Of a stretch of DNA of 64,000 bases, positions 34,669-42,693 are shown one piece after another. Numbering within the stretch: position 1 is the first letter of the stretch; every line of letters starts with the position of its first letter. A program made the position numbers and the translations under genes. Source of the DNA: Methanoculleus sp. GTDB lineage: Archaea > Halobacteriota > Methanomicrobia > Methanomicrobiales > Methanomicrobiaceae. The notes beneath the pieces were generated by a model. The model ran no database searches and was not told where the DNA came from. It saw nothing but the letters and a program-made list of their open reading frames with translations. The stretch covers positions 1 through 64,000 of the forward strand of contig DSBQ01000050.1 in NCBI GenBank assembly GCA_011045995.1, written 5' to 3'.

Positions 34669-35780
34669 AGGCACCGTATGCAATACCCCTCGTTCTCCTT
34701 CTTCTCCTCTGTCTGCCCGCAACGGCAGTCGCAGAGGCAGCCCCACTCTGGACCCACGTGATCGGAGGAAAGGGGGTCAGTGCGGTGGCCATCTCCGGCG
34801 ACGGCACTACTGTATGTGCGGCAGGAGAGGACGGGCTTATCTGCCTCTCTGACGAGGGAACGGTACAGTGGAGCTCTCCGCTGCGTATGTTTGACGTGGC
34901 CCTTTCGGACGACGGGGGCGTTGTCGTCGCCGGGGGATTTGACCTGCATATCTTCGGTGCAGACGGCAGGACGGTCGGGGGAGGAAAGGTTTTCAATGTA
35001 ATCCGAAGTGTTGACGTGCTGCCCGACGGTACGGCATATATCGCATCGACCGACGGGTCGACCATCCTTGAAGGAACGATCCAGAGGGATACGGCGGCAG
35101 AAACGGATACGGGAGAGGATTACTTCGCCGTGGCACTCGTCCCCGGCACCGACTATCTTGCAGCGGGCACGGAGAGCGGGTCGGTGCTCCTCTCCTCCCC
35201 CGGCACGGGCACGGTCTACTGGGAGTACCGGGCATCCCCCAAACCGGTGAACGACATCGCCGCATCGGACGGTGCCCGGACGATCGCGGCGTGCACCGGT
35301 GACGGTATGGTCTACGCGCTCTCCCGCACGGGCCTGCTCCTCTGGTCCCTTCCCTTTGACCGCCCCACAGGGGTCGCGGTGAGCCGTGACGGCGAATCCA
35401 TCGCCGTCTGCGGATCAGAGGGCTTTGCCTTCTATGACCGTTCGGGAACGAAACTGACATCCGTCTCCACAGCAGACAGGTGCAGGGGGATTGCACTGAA
35501 TGCCGATGCCACGCTTGCCGCCGTTGCGAGCATCCGCGATGTCTCGCTCTACTCCCTCGATAATGAGGGGGGGGCGGGAGGTACCGGTGAGGGAGCCCCA
35601 ACAGCAACGATCGCCGGCGACGGTGCAGGAGAGATGCCCTCTGCATCCCCATCACCGGATGGCCTCTTCGCAGCAACCCCGGACAGCCCGGCAGAGCCGG
35701 CACCGACCCGGGCGGCGCCGGCGGCTCTCGTGGCAGTAATGGCGCTGATCGGCCTTGCCGGTCCCGGCAGAAAAATGTGA
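34665..35780 (+). CDS. Secreted beta-propeller protein with C-terminal anchor
   Basis: A signal peptide (APYAIPLVLLLLLCLPATAV) precedes seven or so WD/PQQ-like propeller blades (residues about 30-300), seen as repeats such as VSAVAISGDGTTVCAAGEDG and VALSDDGGVVVAGG. A Pro/Ala/Ser-rich stalk (about 305-345) and a C-terminal helix (APAALVAVMALIGLAG) ending GRKM follow. It starts with ATG overlapping the preceding stop by 4 bp, so it belongs to the putative corrinoid-capture operon. No ligand can be predicted. The propeller may help display or dock the other two surface proteins. Confidence 0.82.
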   Translation: MKAPYAIPLVLLLLLCLPATAVAEAAPLWTHVIGGKGVSAVAISGDGTTVCAAGEDGLICLSDEGTVQWSSPLRMFDVALSDDGGVVVAGGFDLHIFGADGRTVGGGKVFNVIRSVDVLPDGTAYIASTDGSTILEGTIQRDTAAETDTGEDYFAVALVPGTDYLAAGTESGSVLLSSPGTGTVYWEYRASPKPVNDIAASDGARTIAACTGDGMVYALSRTGLLLWSLPFDRPTGVAVSRDGESIAVCGSEGFAFYDRSGTKLTSVSTADRCRGIALNADATLAAVASIRDVSLYSLDNEGGAGGTGEGAPTATIAGDGAGEMPSASPSPDGLFAATPDSPAEPAPTRAAPAALVAVMALIGLAGPGRKM

Positions 35781-35824
35781 AAGGGCCCTCCATTTTTCCC
35801 GAATGTTCTTTTCTCGGGTACGGC

Positions 35825-36313
35825 CTATTCGATCATCCGGACGATCGACTCGAAAGCGCCCACGTACGACTCCGGATTCGGCTTGATGATCGTCACCGGT
35901 ATGTCCACGATTCGCTCTACGAGGGTGGAAAGGATGGGGGCGCAGATGATCCCCGCCGCACCGTCCTTCTCTGCCCGGACGGCGGCTATGATGCATTCTT
36001 CCATCGTATTGGCCGTATAGCCGCGGATACGGTAGGTTTTGCCGCCCGCGGTCTCGCTCGTCCCTTGGAGCTCGTCAAGGAGAAACTTAACGCCGATGAC
36101 CGCGACAAAGTCCCGCTCACGCGGGTCGAGGGCATCGGCGATCGCCTTTACGGTCGAAAACCGGGGGTCGCGCTCCCCGGAAGTGATCTTGTAAAGGGTT
36201 GCCGCCGGGATGCCTGCCCGTTCGGCAAGCTCCTTGATGCTCATATCCTTGCGTTCGAGTTCCTCTTCGAGTGCGGTCCTGAAATCAGTGGTAAAGACCC
36301 GGTGGGAGAACAT
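35825..36313 (-). CDS. HTH transcriptional regulator with C-terminal ligand-like domain
   Basis: A Cro/C1-type helix-turn-helix (about residues 10-65: SIKELAERAGIPAATLYKITSGERDPRFSTVKAIADAL, read in two parts) is followed by a 90-residue alpha/beta domain with TANTMEECIIAAVRAEKDGA and IICAPILSTLVERIVDIPV, which resembles PrpR-N-like sensor domains of methanogen regulators. At 162 residues it is complete. A palindrome overlies its predicted TATA box, suggesting autoregulation. It is divergent from the aldehyde dehydrogenase gene and convergent with the propeller gene, so either locus might be its target. Confidence 0.85.
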   Translation of the reverse strand: MFSHRVFTTDFRTALEEELERKDMSIKELAERAGIPAATLYKITSGERDPRFSTVKAIADALDPRERDFVAVIGVKFLLDELQGTSETAGGKTYRIRGYTANTMEECIIAAVRAEKDGAAGIICAPILSTLVERIVDIPVTIIKPNPESYVGAFESIVRMIE

Positions 36314-36330
36314 ATGGAGTACTATTGGGC

Positions 36331-36342
36331 ATATTATAATAT
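36331..36342. promoter_or_regulatory. Perfect 12-bp palindrome over the regulator promoter
   Basis: ATATTATAATAT lies 18-29 bp before the start of the HTH gene (minus strand) and overlaps its TATA-like sequence. A second A/T inverted repeat (ATTAA, 5-bp spacer, TTAAT) occurs about 25 bp further toward the aldehyde dehydrogenase gene. Both could bind the adjacent regulator. Confidence 0.4.
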
Positions 36343-36425
36343 CATTTTATCCTATGTGGGTAAATTAATCCCCTTAATCAGGACAGAGCGATTGTTTTTT
36401 GACCTGTGAGAAACACTGCTGATGC

Positions 36426-37877
36426 ATGCAAAAGCCGATACCTTGTCTCTCGGGTGGTGTCCGGGAGGCATGTGATGATACCTATGAGGTGCACCGTCCG
36501 TACGACGGGTCCGTGGTCGCCACCGTCTGCCGTCCGGGCCGCCGGGAATGTGGAGAGGCCATCACCCGTGCTGCCGGTGCCTGCGGGGAGATGGCTGACC
36601 TTCCCGCCTACCGGCGTGCGGAGATACTCTCCCGCCTGGCGGATGCCATCCATGCCCGGCGTGAAGAACTTGCCCGCATACTTGTGGGAGAGGCGGGAAA
36701 ACCGCTGAAATACGCCGAATCAGAGGTCATGCGTGCGGCAGCGACGATCACCGTTTCTGCAGAGGAGGCGACCCGTCTCGAAGGAGAGATACTCCCCCTC
36801 GACCGCGATATGGCGGGGGACGGGAGGGTCGGCTTTCTGACGAGGGTGCCCGCGGGGGTGGTACTGGGGATCACTCCCTTCAACTTCCCTCTCAACCTCG
36901 CCTGCCACAAGCTGGGCCCTGCCATCGCCGCCGGCTGCCCGATCATCCTGAAACCGTCCTCTGCAACACCGGTTGCGACCCTGCTTCTGGGGGAGATGGC
37001 CCTCGGTGCAGGGATCCCCCCGGCGGCCATCTCGATTCTTCCCTGCACCGCCGTTGATGCAGAGTGGATGGCGGCCGATCCCCGTATTGCGGTTCTCTCA
37101 TTTACCGGCAGCCCGCAGGTGGGGTGGCACCTGAAGTCCTCCACCGCAGCACGGCACGTCTCCCTTGAGCTGGGGGGCAATGCCGCCGTCATCGTCCACA
37201 GCGACGCCCCGCTGGAGTATGCCGCCGAGCGCATCGTCCAGGGCGGTTTTTCCAACAGCGGGCAGGTCTGTATCTCCACCCAGCGCGTTCTGGTCCACCG
37301 CCCGGTCTATGATCACCTCTGCGATATGGTCACCCGGCGGGTAAAGGCGTTCGTCACCGGTGATCCGGCGGACCCCGCGACCGATATCGGGCCGCTCATA
37401 TCGGAAGGGGCCGCGGAAACGGCGGTGAAGAAGATCATGGACACCGTGGCGGGCGGTGCCGACCTCTGCTGCGGGGGCACCCGGGACGGGCGGATGGTTG
37501 CCCCCACCGTGCTCGGGATGGTGCATGGGGATGCCCCGGCCTGCGCCACCGAGCTCTTTGCCCCGGCGGTGGCCCTCATCCCCTACGAGACGTGGGGGGA
37601 TGCCCTTGCGATTGCGGCGGACACCCCGTACGGCCTGCAGGCAGGGATCTTCACGAATGATATGGCACGTATCATGGAGGCGGTCCGCCGTCTCCCTGTC
37701 GGCGGCCTGATGGTTGGCGACATCCCGACCTTTAGGACGGATGCAATGCCGTACGGGGGCACGCGCCTCTCGGGTCTGGGGCGGGAAGGGCCCCGGTATG
37801 CAGTCAGGGAGATGACCGAGGAGAAGCTCGTCGTCCTCAACCTCCACGGCCTGCACGGCAGATGCGGAGGAGGATAG
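36426..37877 (+). CDS. Aldehyde dehydrogenase (lactaldehyde dehydrogenase-like)
   Basis: A 483-residue NAD(P)-dependent aldehyde dehydrogenase. The catalytic Cys282 in SGQVCIST and general-base Glu248 in LELGGNAA are 34 residues apart as in the family, and the Rossmann loop FTGSPQVGWHL and substrate region TPFNFPLNL are present. It resembles the methanogen enzyme that oxidises lactaldehyde to lactate for coenzyme F420 (CofA), but non-phosphorylating glyceraldehyde-3-phosphate dehydrogenase is a close alternative and no other F420 gene is here. The start is uncertain; ATG 36426 gives a slightly long N-terminus. Confidence 0.88.
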   Translation: MQKPIPCLSGGVREACDDTYEVHRPYDGSVVATVCRPGRRECGEAITRAAGACGEMADLPAYRRAEILSRLADAIHARREELARILVGEAGKPLKYAESEVMRAAATITVSAEEATRLEGEILPLDRDMAGDGRVGFLTRVPAGVVLGITPFNFPLNLACHKLGPAIAAGCPIILKPSSATPVATLLLGEMALGAGIPPAAISILPCTAVDAEWMAADPRIAVLSFTGSPQVGWHLKSSTAARHVSLELGGNAAVIVHSDAPLEYAAERIVQGGFSNSGQVCISTQRVLVHRPVYDHLCDMVTRRVKAFVTGDPADPATDIGPLISEGAAETAVKKIMDTVAGGADLCCGGTRDGRMVAPTVLGMVHGDAPACATELFAPAVALIPYETWGDALAIAADTPYGLQAGIFTNDMARIMEAVRRLPVGGLMVGDIPTFRTDAMPYGGTRLSGLGREGPRYAVREMTEEKLVVLNLHGLHGRCGGG

Positions 37878-37908
37878 GTTTATCAGCCGGGCGGCGGGAT
37901 ACCTTTTC

Positions 37909-38814
37909 ATGATATCCCGGTATCGGGGGTGTATGCTGGGTGCCGCCGTGGGGGACGCCCTCGGGATGCCGGGAGAGACCATGCCTCCCCGTCCTGACCG
38001 GGCGGCGGCGGAGTACCGGGCCGCCCACCGGCGCCACCCGAATGCCGGGCTCGCCCCTAGCAGCTACACGGACGATACCCAGCTGATGCTCCTTGCCGGA
38101 GAGCTCCTTGCCGGAGGGGTCTTCACCCCCGAACGCTATCTCAGGGGGATCAGAGATCTCGTGGACGGTGAGGGGCTCCGGTTCCCCGACGGCCCCGTCC
38201 TGACCGCCTCCTGGAGGTTGGTGGCTGACGGTCCCGGAAGAACAGGGGTGGAGTCGCCAGGTGCCGGGTGCATGCCGCTTGCTGTGCCCTTTGCCCTCGC
38301 CATCGCAGAGCCAGACACCCTGTACCGGGATCTCACCGCCGCCTGTGCGGTCACCCATTCCCACATCGCAGCGCAGGCGGCGACCATCTCGTTTGCGATG
38401 CTTCTTCGGGCGACCCTTGCAGATGAACCGGACCCGGTGCATGTGGCTGAGCTCTGTGCCCGGTCGATGGACCCGCTTCTCTCCTCCCGCATCGCCACCG
38501 CGTGGGACCTCTCGCGTGAGGGCTTCTCCCTCGATGCGGTTCTTCCGGTCATAGGAAACGACATCTCCGTGTACCAGACGCTGCCGATGGCGCTCTATTT
38601 GATCTCCCGGTTCGGGAAGTCCGATGCCCTTCTTCCCGTTGCGGCATCCATCGGCGGCAACAGTGACACCATCGCCTTTCTCTGCGGCGCCTGGCTTGGG
38701 GCACGCTGGGGGACGGGGGCCTTCCCGCCTGCCCTCCTCAATAATCTCGAGAACAACGCGAGGATAGCGGCGCTCGCGGAGAGGCTCATGCAGGTGGGCG
38801 CAGGGAAGGATTAA
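37909..38814 (+). CDS. ADP-ribosylglycohydrolase family protein
   Basis: A 301-residue all-helical DraG-type hydrolase that removes ADP-ribose from proteins or cleaves related O-acetyl or N-glycosidic bonds using two metal ions. The N-terminal RGCMLGAAVGDALGMPGE, the metal site YTDDTQLMLL (Asp55, Asp56) and the C-terminal IGGNSDTIAFLCGAWLGA are all intact, so it should be active. Its target is unknown; no nitrogenase regulator (DraT) is nearby. It follows the aldehyde dehydrogenase by 31 bp. Confidence 0.92.
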   Translation: MISRYRGCMLGAAVGDALGMPGETMPPRPDRAAAEYRAAHRRHPNAGLAPSSYTDDTQLMLLAGELLAGGVFTPERYLRGIRDLVDGEGLRFPDGPVLTASWRLVADGPGRTGVESPGAGCMPLAVPFALAIAEPDTLYRDLTAACAVTHSHIAAQAATISFAMLLRATLADEPDPVHVAELCARSMDPLLSSRIATAWDLSREGFSLDAVLPVIGNDISVYQTLPMALYLISRFGKSDALLPVAASIGGNSDTIAFLCGAWLGARWGTGAFPPALLNNLENNARIAALAERLMQVGAGKD

Positions 38815-38838
38815 CTCGTTTTAAACATACCTTTGATC

Positions 38839-39831
38839 ATGGAGATTGCAATCATCGGCGCATCGGGTTTTACCGGTGGGGAACTCATTCGTCTCTGCGC
38901 CGGCCATTCATCTGCGGAGGTAACCTGTGCGACCTCGCGAAAACTGGAAGGGACCGAAGTTGCCGTCACCCACCCCCATCTTCGGGGCTTCACCGATCTC
39001 CGGTACACGAACCCGGATGTCGGGGAGATCGAGGCGGACGTTGCGTTTCTGGCGGTGCCGCACACCGCGGCGATGCAGTATGCGGGCGGGCTTCTGGAAC
39101 GGGGAATAAAGGTAGTCGACCTCTCGGCCGATTACCGGCTCCCGAAGGACGTCTTCGAGAGCGTGTACGGGGTCGCCCATACCGATTACTTCGAGGCCCC
39201 GTACGGCCTGCCCGAGCTGCACCGCGAGGAGATCATAGGGGCAGAGTTCGTCTCAAACCCCGGCTGTTTTCCGACCGGGGCGACGCTTGCGGCGGCACCG
39301 CTTGCGCCGCGTGCAACGACCATCATCTACGACGCAAAGACCGGCGTCTCGGGTGCGGGGGTGAACCCATCGGCAGTGAACCATTTCTGCAATGCGCATG
39401 ACAACTTCACTGCGTACAAATGGACCTCCCACCGGCACCTTGCGGAGATGAAGATGGAGGCATCGCGGCTCGGGTCTGCCGCATCCGTGCATTTTACCCC
39501 CCATCTCCTGCCGGTGAACCGGGGCATACTTACTACGGCACATATATTACTTGACGACCCGATTACCCATGAAGAGGCGGAAGCGCTCTATAGGGAGTTC
39601 TATGCCGGGGAACACTTCATCCGTCTCCAGCCCCCCTCGCTTGCCGGTGTCCGCGGAAGCAACTTCTGCGACATAGCCGTCGAAGTCGAGGCCGGCGGCC
39701 GGCGGGTCGTCGCCGTCTCGGTGATCGACAACCTGGTGAAGGGAGCGTCCGGCCAGGCAATCCAGAATATGAATATCATCTGCGGCATTCCTGAGACGGA
39801 GGGGCTGGGAGTCGTCCCGCTCCTCCCGTAA
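38839..39831 (+). CDS. argC: N-acetyl-gamma-glutamyl-phosphate reductase
   Basis: ArgC reduces N-acetylglutamyl phosphate to the semialdehyde in arginine synthesis. The N-terminal NADP motif [12 protein letters not shown], the catalytic Cys143 in [10 protein letters not shown] and the SGAGVNPS and HRHLAEM blocks are present, and 330 residues is normal. ATG 38839 is preferred over TTG 38833 two codons earlier. An A/T-rich stretch (TTTTAAAC) lies just 15-20 bp upstream. It begins an argC-CBS-argJ-argB gene group. Confidence 0.96.
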   Translation: MEIAIIGASGFTGGELIRLCAGHSSAEVTCATSRKLEGTEVAVTHPHLRGFTDLRYTNPDVGEIEADVAFLAVPHTAAMQYAGGLLERGIKVVDLSADYRLPKDVFESVYGVAHTDYFEAPYGLPELHREEIIGAEFVSNPGCFPTGATLAAAPLAPRATTIIYDAKTGVSGAGVNPSAVNHFCNAHDNFTAYKWTSHRHLAEMKMEASRLGSAASVHFTPHLLPVNRGILTTAHILLDDPITHEEAEALYREFYAGEHFIRLQPPSLAGVRGSNFCDIAVEVEAGGRRVVAVSVIDNLVKGASGQAIQNMNIICGIPETEGLGVVPLLP

Positions 39832-39860
39832 AGGCAAGGGCCGCATACGAGGTGTATGTG

Positions 39861-40355
39861 ATGAAAGTCAGTGAAGTGATGACCCGAAATCCGATCACGG
39901 TCCCCCCGGACACCCCGGTCGCCGAGGTCTCGCGTACGATGAAGAAGAACCGCATCGGCGGGTTGCCGGTCGTAGAAGGGGACAACCTCGTGGGGATAGT
40001 GACCGAGACGGATATCCTCACGCTCCTGAACCCCCCGGAGATCAGCGACAATCTCTGGCTTCCGTCGCCCTTTGAGATCTTAGAGATCCCCATCCGCGAG
40101 CTGATGAACTGGGAGAAGACGAAGGAGGCGCTCGCCGACATCGGAAATGTGCCGGTATCCGAGGTGATGACCGATGATGTGATCGCCATCGATGCTGATG
40201 AGGATATCGAGGCGGCGGCCTCCCTGATGATGAAGGAGGGGGTTGCCCGTCTCCCGGTGCTGGAGAACGGGATGCTCGCCGGTATCCTGACCCGTGCGGA
40301 CATCGTTCACGGGCTCGGATCACGCTACAACCCGGATGCATCGGAGGAGGAATGA
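39861..40355 (+). CDS. Tandem CBS-domain protein
   Basis: Two CBS domains (residues about 1-60 and 95-160) make one Bateman module. Each begins with VSEVMT and has the GGLPVVEGDNLVGIVTETDIL or ARLPVLENGMLAGILTRADI pattern. Such modules bind adenosine nucleotides or SAM and usually regulate a partner. With no other domain, it presumably acts on another protein. ATG 39861 has a GAGGTG site just upstream. Its last 4 bp overlap argJ, so it may sense energy charge for the arginine pathway; that is inference from position. Confidence 0.9.
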   Translation: MKVSEVMTRNPITVPPDTPVAEVSRTMKKNRIGGLPVVEGDNLVGIVTETDILTLLNPPEISDNLWLPSPFEILEIPIRELMNWEKTKEALADIGNVPVSEVMTDDVIAIDADEDIEAAASLMMKEGVARLPVLENGMLAGILTRADIVHGLGSRYNPDASEEE

Positions 40356-41524
40356 AGAGTCTCTGCGCCGTGGACGGCGTTTCCTGTGCCGGCATCAAGG
40401 AGGGCAAGTACGGGCTGTGCCTCATAAAGGCTTCCGGGACTGCGGCGGGTGTCTTTACCCGGAACCTCTTTGCCGCTGAGCCGGTGATCCTGATGAAGGA
40501 GCGGATGGCTCAGGGGCGGCTCGACGGTATCATCATCAACTCAGGCAACGCGAACGTCTACACCGGGGAGCGGGGCATGGCCGATGCCCGGCGGATGGCG
40601 GAGATAGGCGCAGCGGCCCTCGGGACCACTCCCGAGATGATCGGCGTCGCCTCGACGGGGGTCATCGGCCGCTTCATGAAGATGGAGATCATCGAGCGGC
40701 AGGCAGCCGTCGTGGCGGGAAAGGTCCGCTCCGATGCGTCCGCGGAGGATGAGGCGGCCGCCGCCATCATGACGACCGACCTCTTCCCCAAGCATGCCTG
40801 TGCAAAGAGGGACGGATTTACCGTTGCCGGCATCACCAAGGGCTCAGGGATGATCGCTCCCAATATGGGAACGATGCTCGGTTTTCTCTATACCGATGCC
40901 GAGGTGACGGCACCTGCCCTCCGGGCGATGCTTACCCGTGCGGTGGACCGGAGCTTCAACCGCGTGGTGGTCGACGGCGACACCTCCACCAATGACTGCG
41001 TCTTCGTGACGGCGACCGGGACGCGGGGCCCTGCAAATCCCGGAGAGCTCTACGATGCGCTCGAGGAGGTCTGTGTCAGCCTTGCAAAGCAGATCGCCCG
41101 TGACGGGGAGGGGGCGACCAAACTCATCGAGGTCAGGGTGACCGGGGGGGCATCCGAGGAGGACGCCGCCGCCGTCGCCCGCACCGTCGTGGGCTCTTCG
41201 CTTGTCAAGACCGCCGTCTACGGGGAGGACCCGAACTGGGGGCGGATCATCGGTGCCGCCGGCAGGGCGGGGGTCGTGTTCGACCCCCTGAAGGCGTCGG
41301 TCACCATAGGCGAGGGCGATGCATTGGTCACCCTCGCACGCCGCGGGGAAATCCTTGCCGACGATCTGGTCAACCCCCGGGCGCTTGCCGCCGCTAAGGA
41401 CCTGATGAAGAGCGACACCGTGATCTTCGGGTTCGATCTCGGGGCGGGAGAGGCGTCCGCCACCGCGTGGGGATGCGATCTCACCGAGAAATACGTGGAG
41501 ATCAACGGCAGGTATACCACCTGA
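40352..41524 (+). CDS. argJ: Bifunctional ornithine acetyltransferase / N-acetylglutamate synthase
   Basis: ArgJ transfers the acetyl group of N-acetylornithine to glutamate, recycling it. The protein self-cleaves before the nucleophilic Thr174 in KGSGMIAPNMGTML; the residue before it is Gly where Ala is commonest. GIIINSGNANVYTG, TTDLFPKHA and DGDTSTNDCVFV are further family blocks. At 390 residues it is full length. The start overlaps the CBS gene by 4 bp. A T-rich run follows the stop. Confidence 0.96.
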   Translation: MKSLCAVDGVSCAGIKEGKYGLCLIKASGTAAGVFTRNLFAAEPVILMKERMAQGRLDGIIINSGNANVYTGERGMADARRMAEIGAAALGTTPEMIGVASTGVIGRFMKMEIIERQAAVVAGKVRSDASAEDEAAAAIMTTDLFPKHACAKRDGFTVAGITKGSGMIAPNMGTMLGFLYTDAEVTAPALRAMLTRAVDRSFNRVVVDGDTSTNDCVFVTATGTRGPANPGELYDALEEVCVSLAKQIARDGEGATKLIEVRVTGGASEEDAAAVARTVVGSSLVKTAVYGEDPNWGRIIGAAGRAGVVFDPLKASVTIGEGDALVTLARRGEILADDLVNPRALAAAKDLMKSDTVIFGFDLGAGEASATAWGCDLTEKYVEINGRYTT

Positions 41525-41705
41525 TCGCCTCTTTTTAGCTGGTTTCCTCTCTTCTTTCCGTCATCATTGCTGACCATCAATGCTTCAGGTGATCCCTGCA
41601 ATGCGGAAGCAGTTTTATCGTATGGTGCTCCAAACCAGTGATGATCAACCCGTGTCCGGTTCCCCGTGGGGGGGCAGGAAAGGCGGGCTCTTGTGAGGAA
41701 GAGGC

Positions 41706-42590
41706 ATGAAACGCGAAGAAGTCCTGATGGAGGCAATGCCGTATATCCAGCGGTTCCACGGCAAGACTATCGTTGTGAAACTTGGTGGGCACGCCATGGT
41801 CGACCCGAAGATACTGGATACGGTGATCCAGGATGTCGTGCTCCTCAGGTATGTGGGCATGAATATCGTCATCGTCCACGGCGGCGGCCCGGAGATCACG
41901 CAGAAGATGGAGCAGATGGGCAAAAAGCCGAAGTTTGTCGCGGGTCTGCGGGTGACCGACGCCGAGACGATGGAGATTGCCCAGATGGTCCTCGTGGGGA
42001 AAATCAACGACGGCATCGTCTCGCTCATCTCAAAGTTCGGCGCCCTCGGTATCGGCCTCTCCGGCAATGACGGCAACCTGATGTTTGCCAGGAAGACGGG
42101 GACCCGCCGCGTTATAGTGGATGACGAGGAGCATGAAGTTGATCTGGGCCTCGTGGGTGATGTGGAGAAGATCAATGCCGGTATCCTTGAGGTTCTGCTC
42201 GAGAAGGGCTATATCCCTGTCGTCTCCCCGGTGGCCATCGACCGGAACGGGCATTCCCTGAACGTCAATGCGGACACGGCGGCATCGGAGATTGCCATTG
42301 CACTCAGGGCGTACAAACTCATCAATCTCTCTGATGTGGACGGGGTCATGAACCAGACCCGGACGCGGACCTACCAGCGCATCCATCTCTCGGAGGCGGC
42401 ACATCTCATCGAGGACGGGACGATCGTTGGCGGCATGATCCCGAAACTCGAGGGGTGCATCAAGGCGCTCATGGGGGGGGTCTCCCACGCCCATATCCTC
42501 AACGGCAACCGTGACCACAGTCTCCTCCTCGAACTCTTCACCGACAGCGGGGTAGGCACGATGGTCCTCAGGGATGGAGAGCAGCCCTGA
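41706..42590 (+). CDS. argB: Acetylglutamate kinase
   Basis: ArgB phosphorylates N-acetylglutamate, the second step of arginine synthesis. The amino-acid-kinase fold is clear: [43 protein letters not shown] and [10 protein letters not shown] are the nucleotide and substrate loops. ATG 41706 has GAGGAAGAG just upstream, a good ribosome site. It lies 181 bp after argJ; a T-run and pyrimidine-rich sequence in that gap suggest it can be transcribed separately. Confidence 0.96.
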   Translation: MKREEVLMEAMPYIQRFHGKTIVVKLGGHAMVDPKILDTVIQDVVLLRYVGMNIVIVHGGGPEITQKMEQMGKKPKFVAGLRVTDAETMEIAQMVLVGKINDGIVSLISKFGALGIGLSGNDGNLMFARKTGTRRVIVDDEEHEVDLGLVGDVEKINAGILEVLLEKGYIPVVSPVAIDRNGHSLNVNADTAASEIAIALRAYKLINLSDVDGVMNQTRTRTYQRIHLSEAAHLIEDGTIVGGMIPKLEGCIKALMGGVSHAHILNGNRDHSLLLELFTDSGVGTMVLRDGEQP

Positions 42591-42693
42591 TATCTACAAA
42601 TATACCTCTATTTAACTTTTAGCCACCGGTAAGCCCTTGTTTTTGGATTTAATTCAGTAAATATATATAAAATCTGGGCCCACCTGTCGTATC

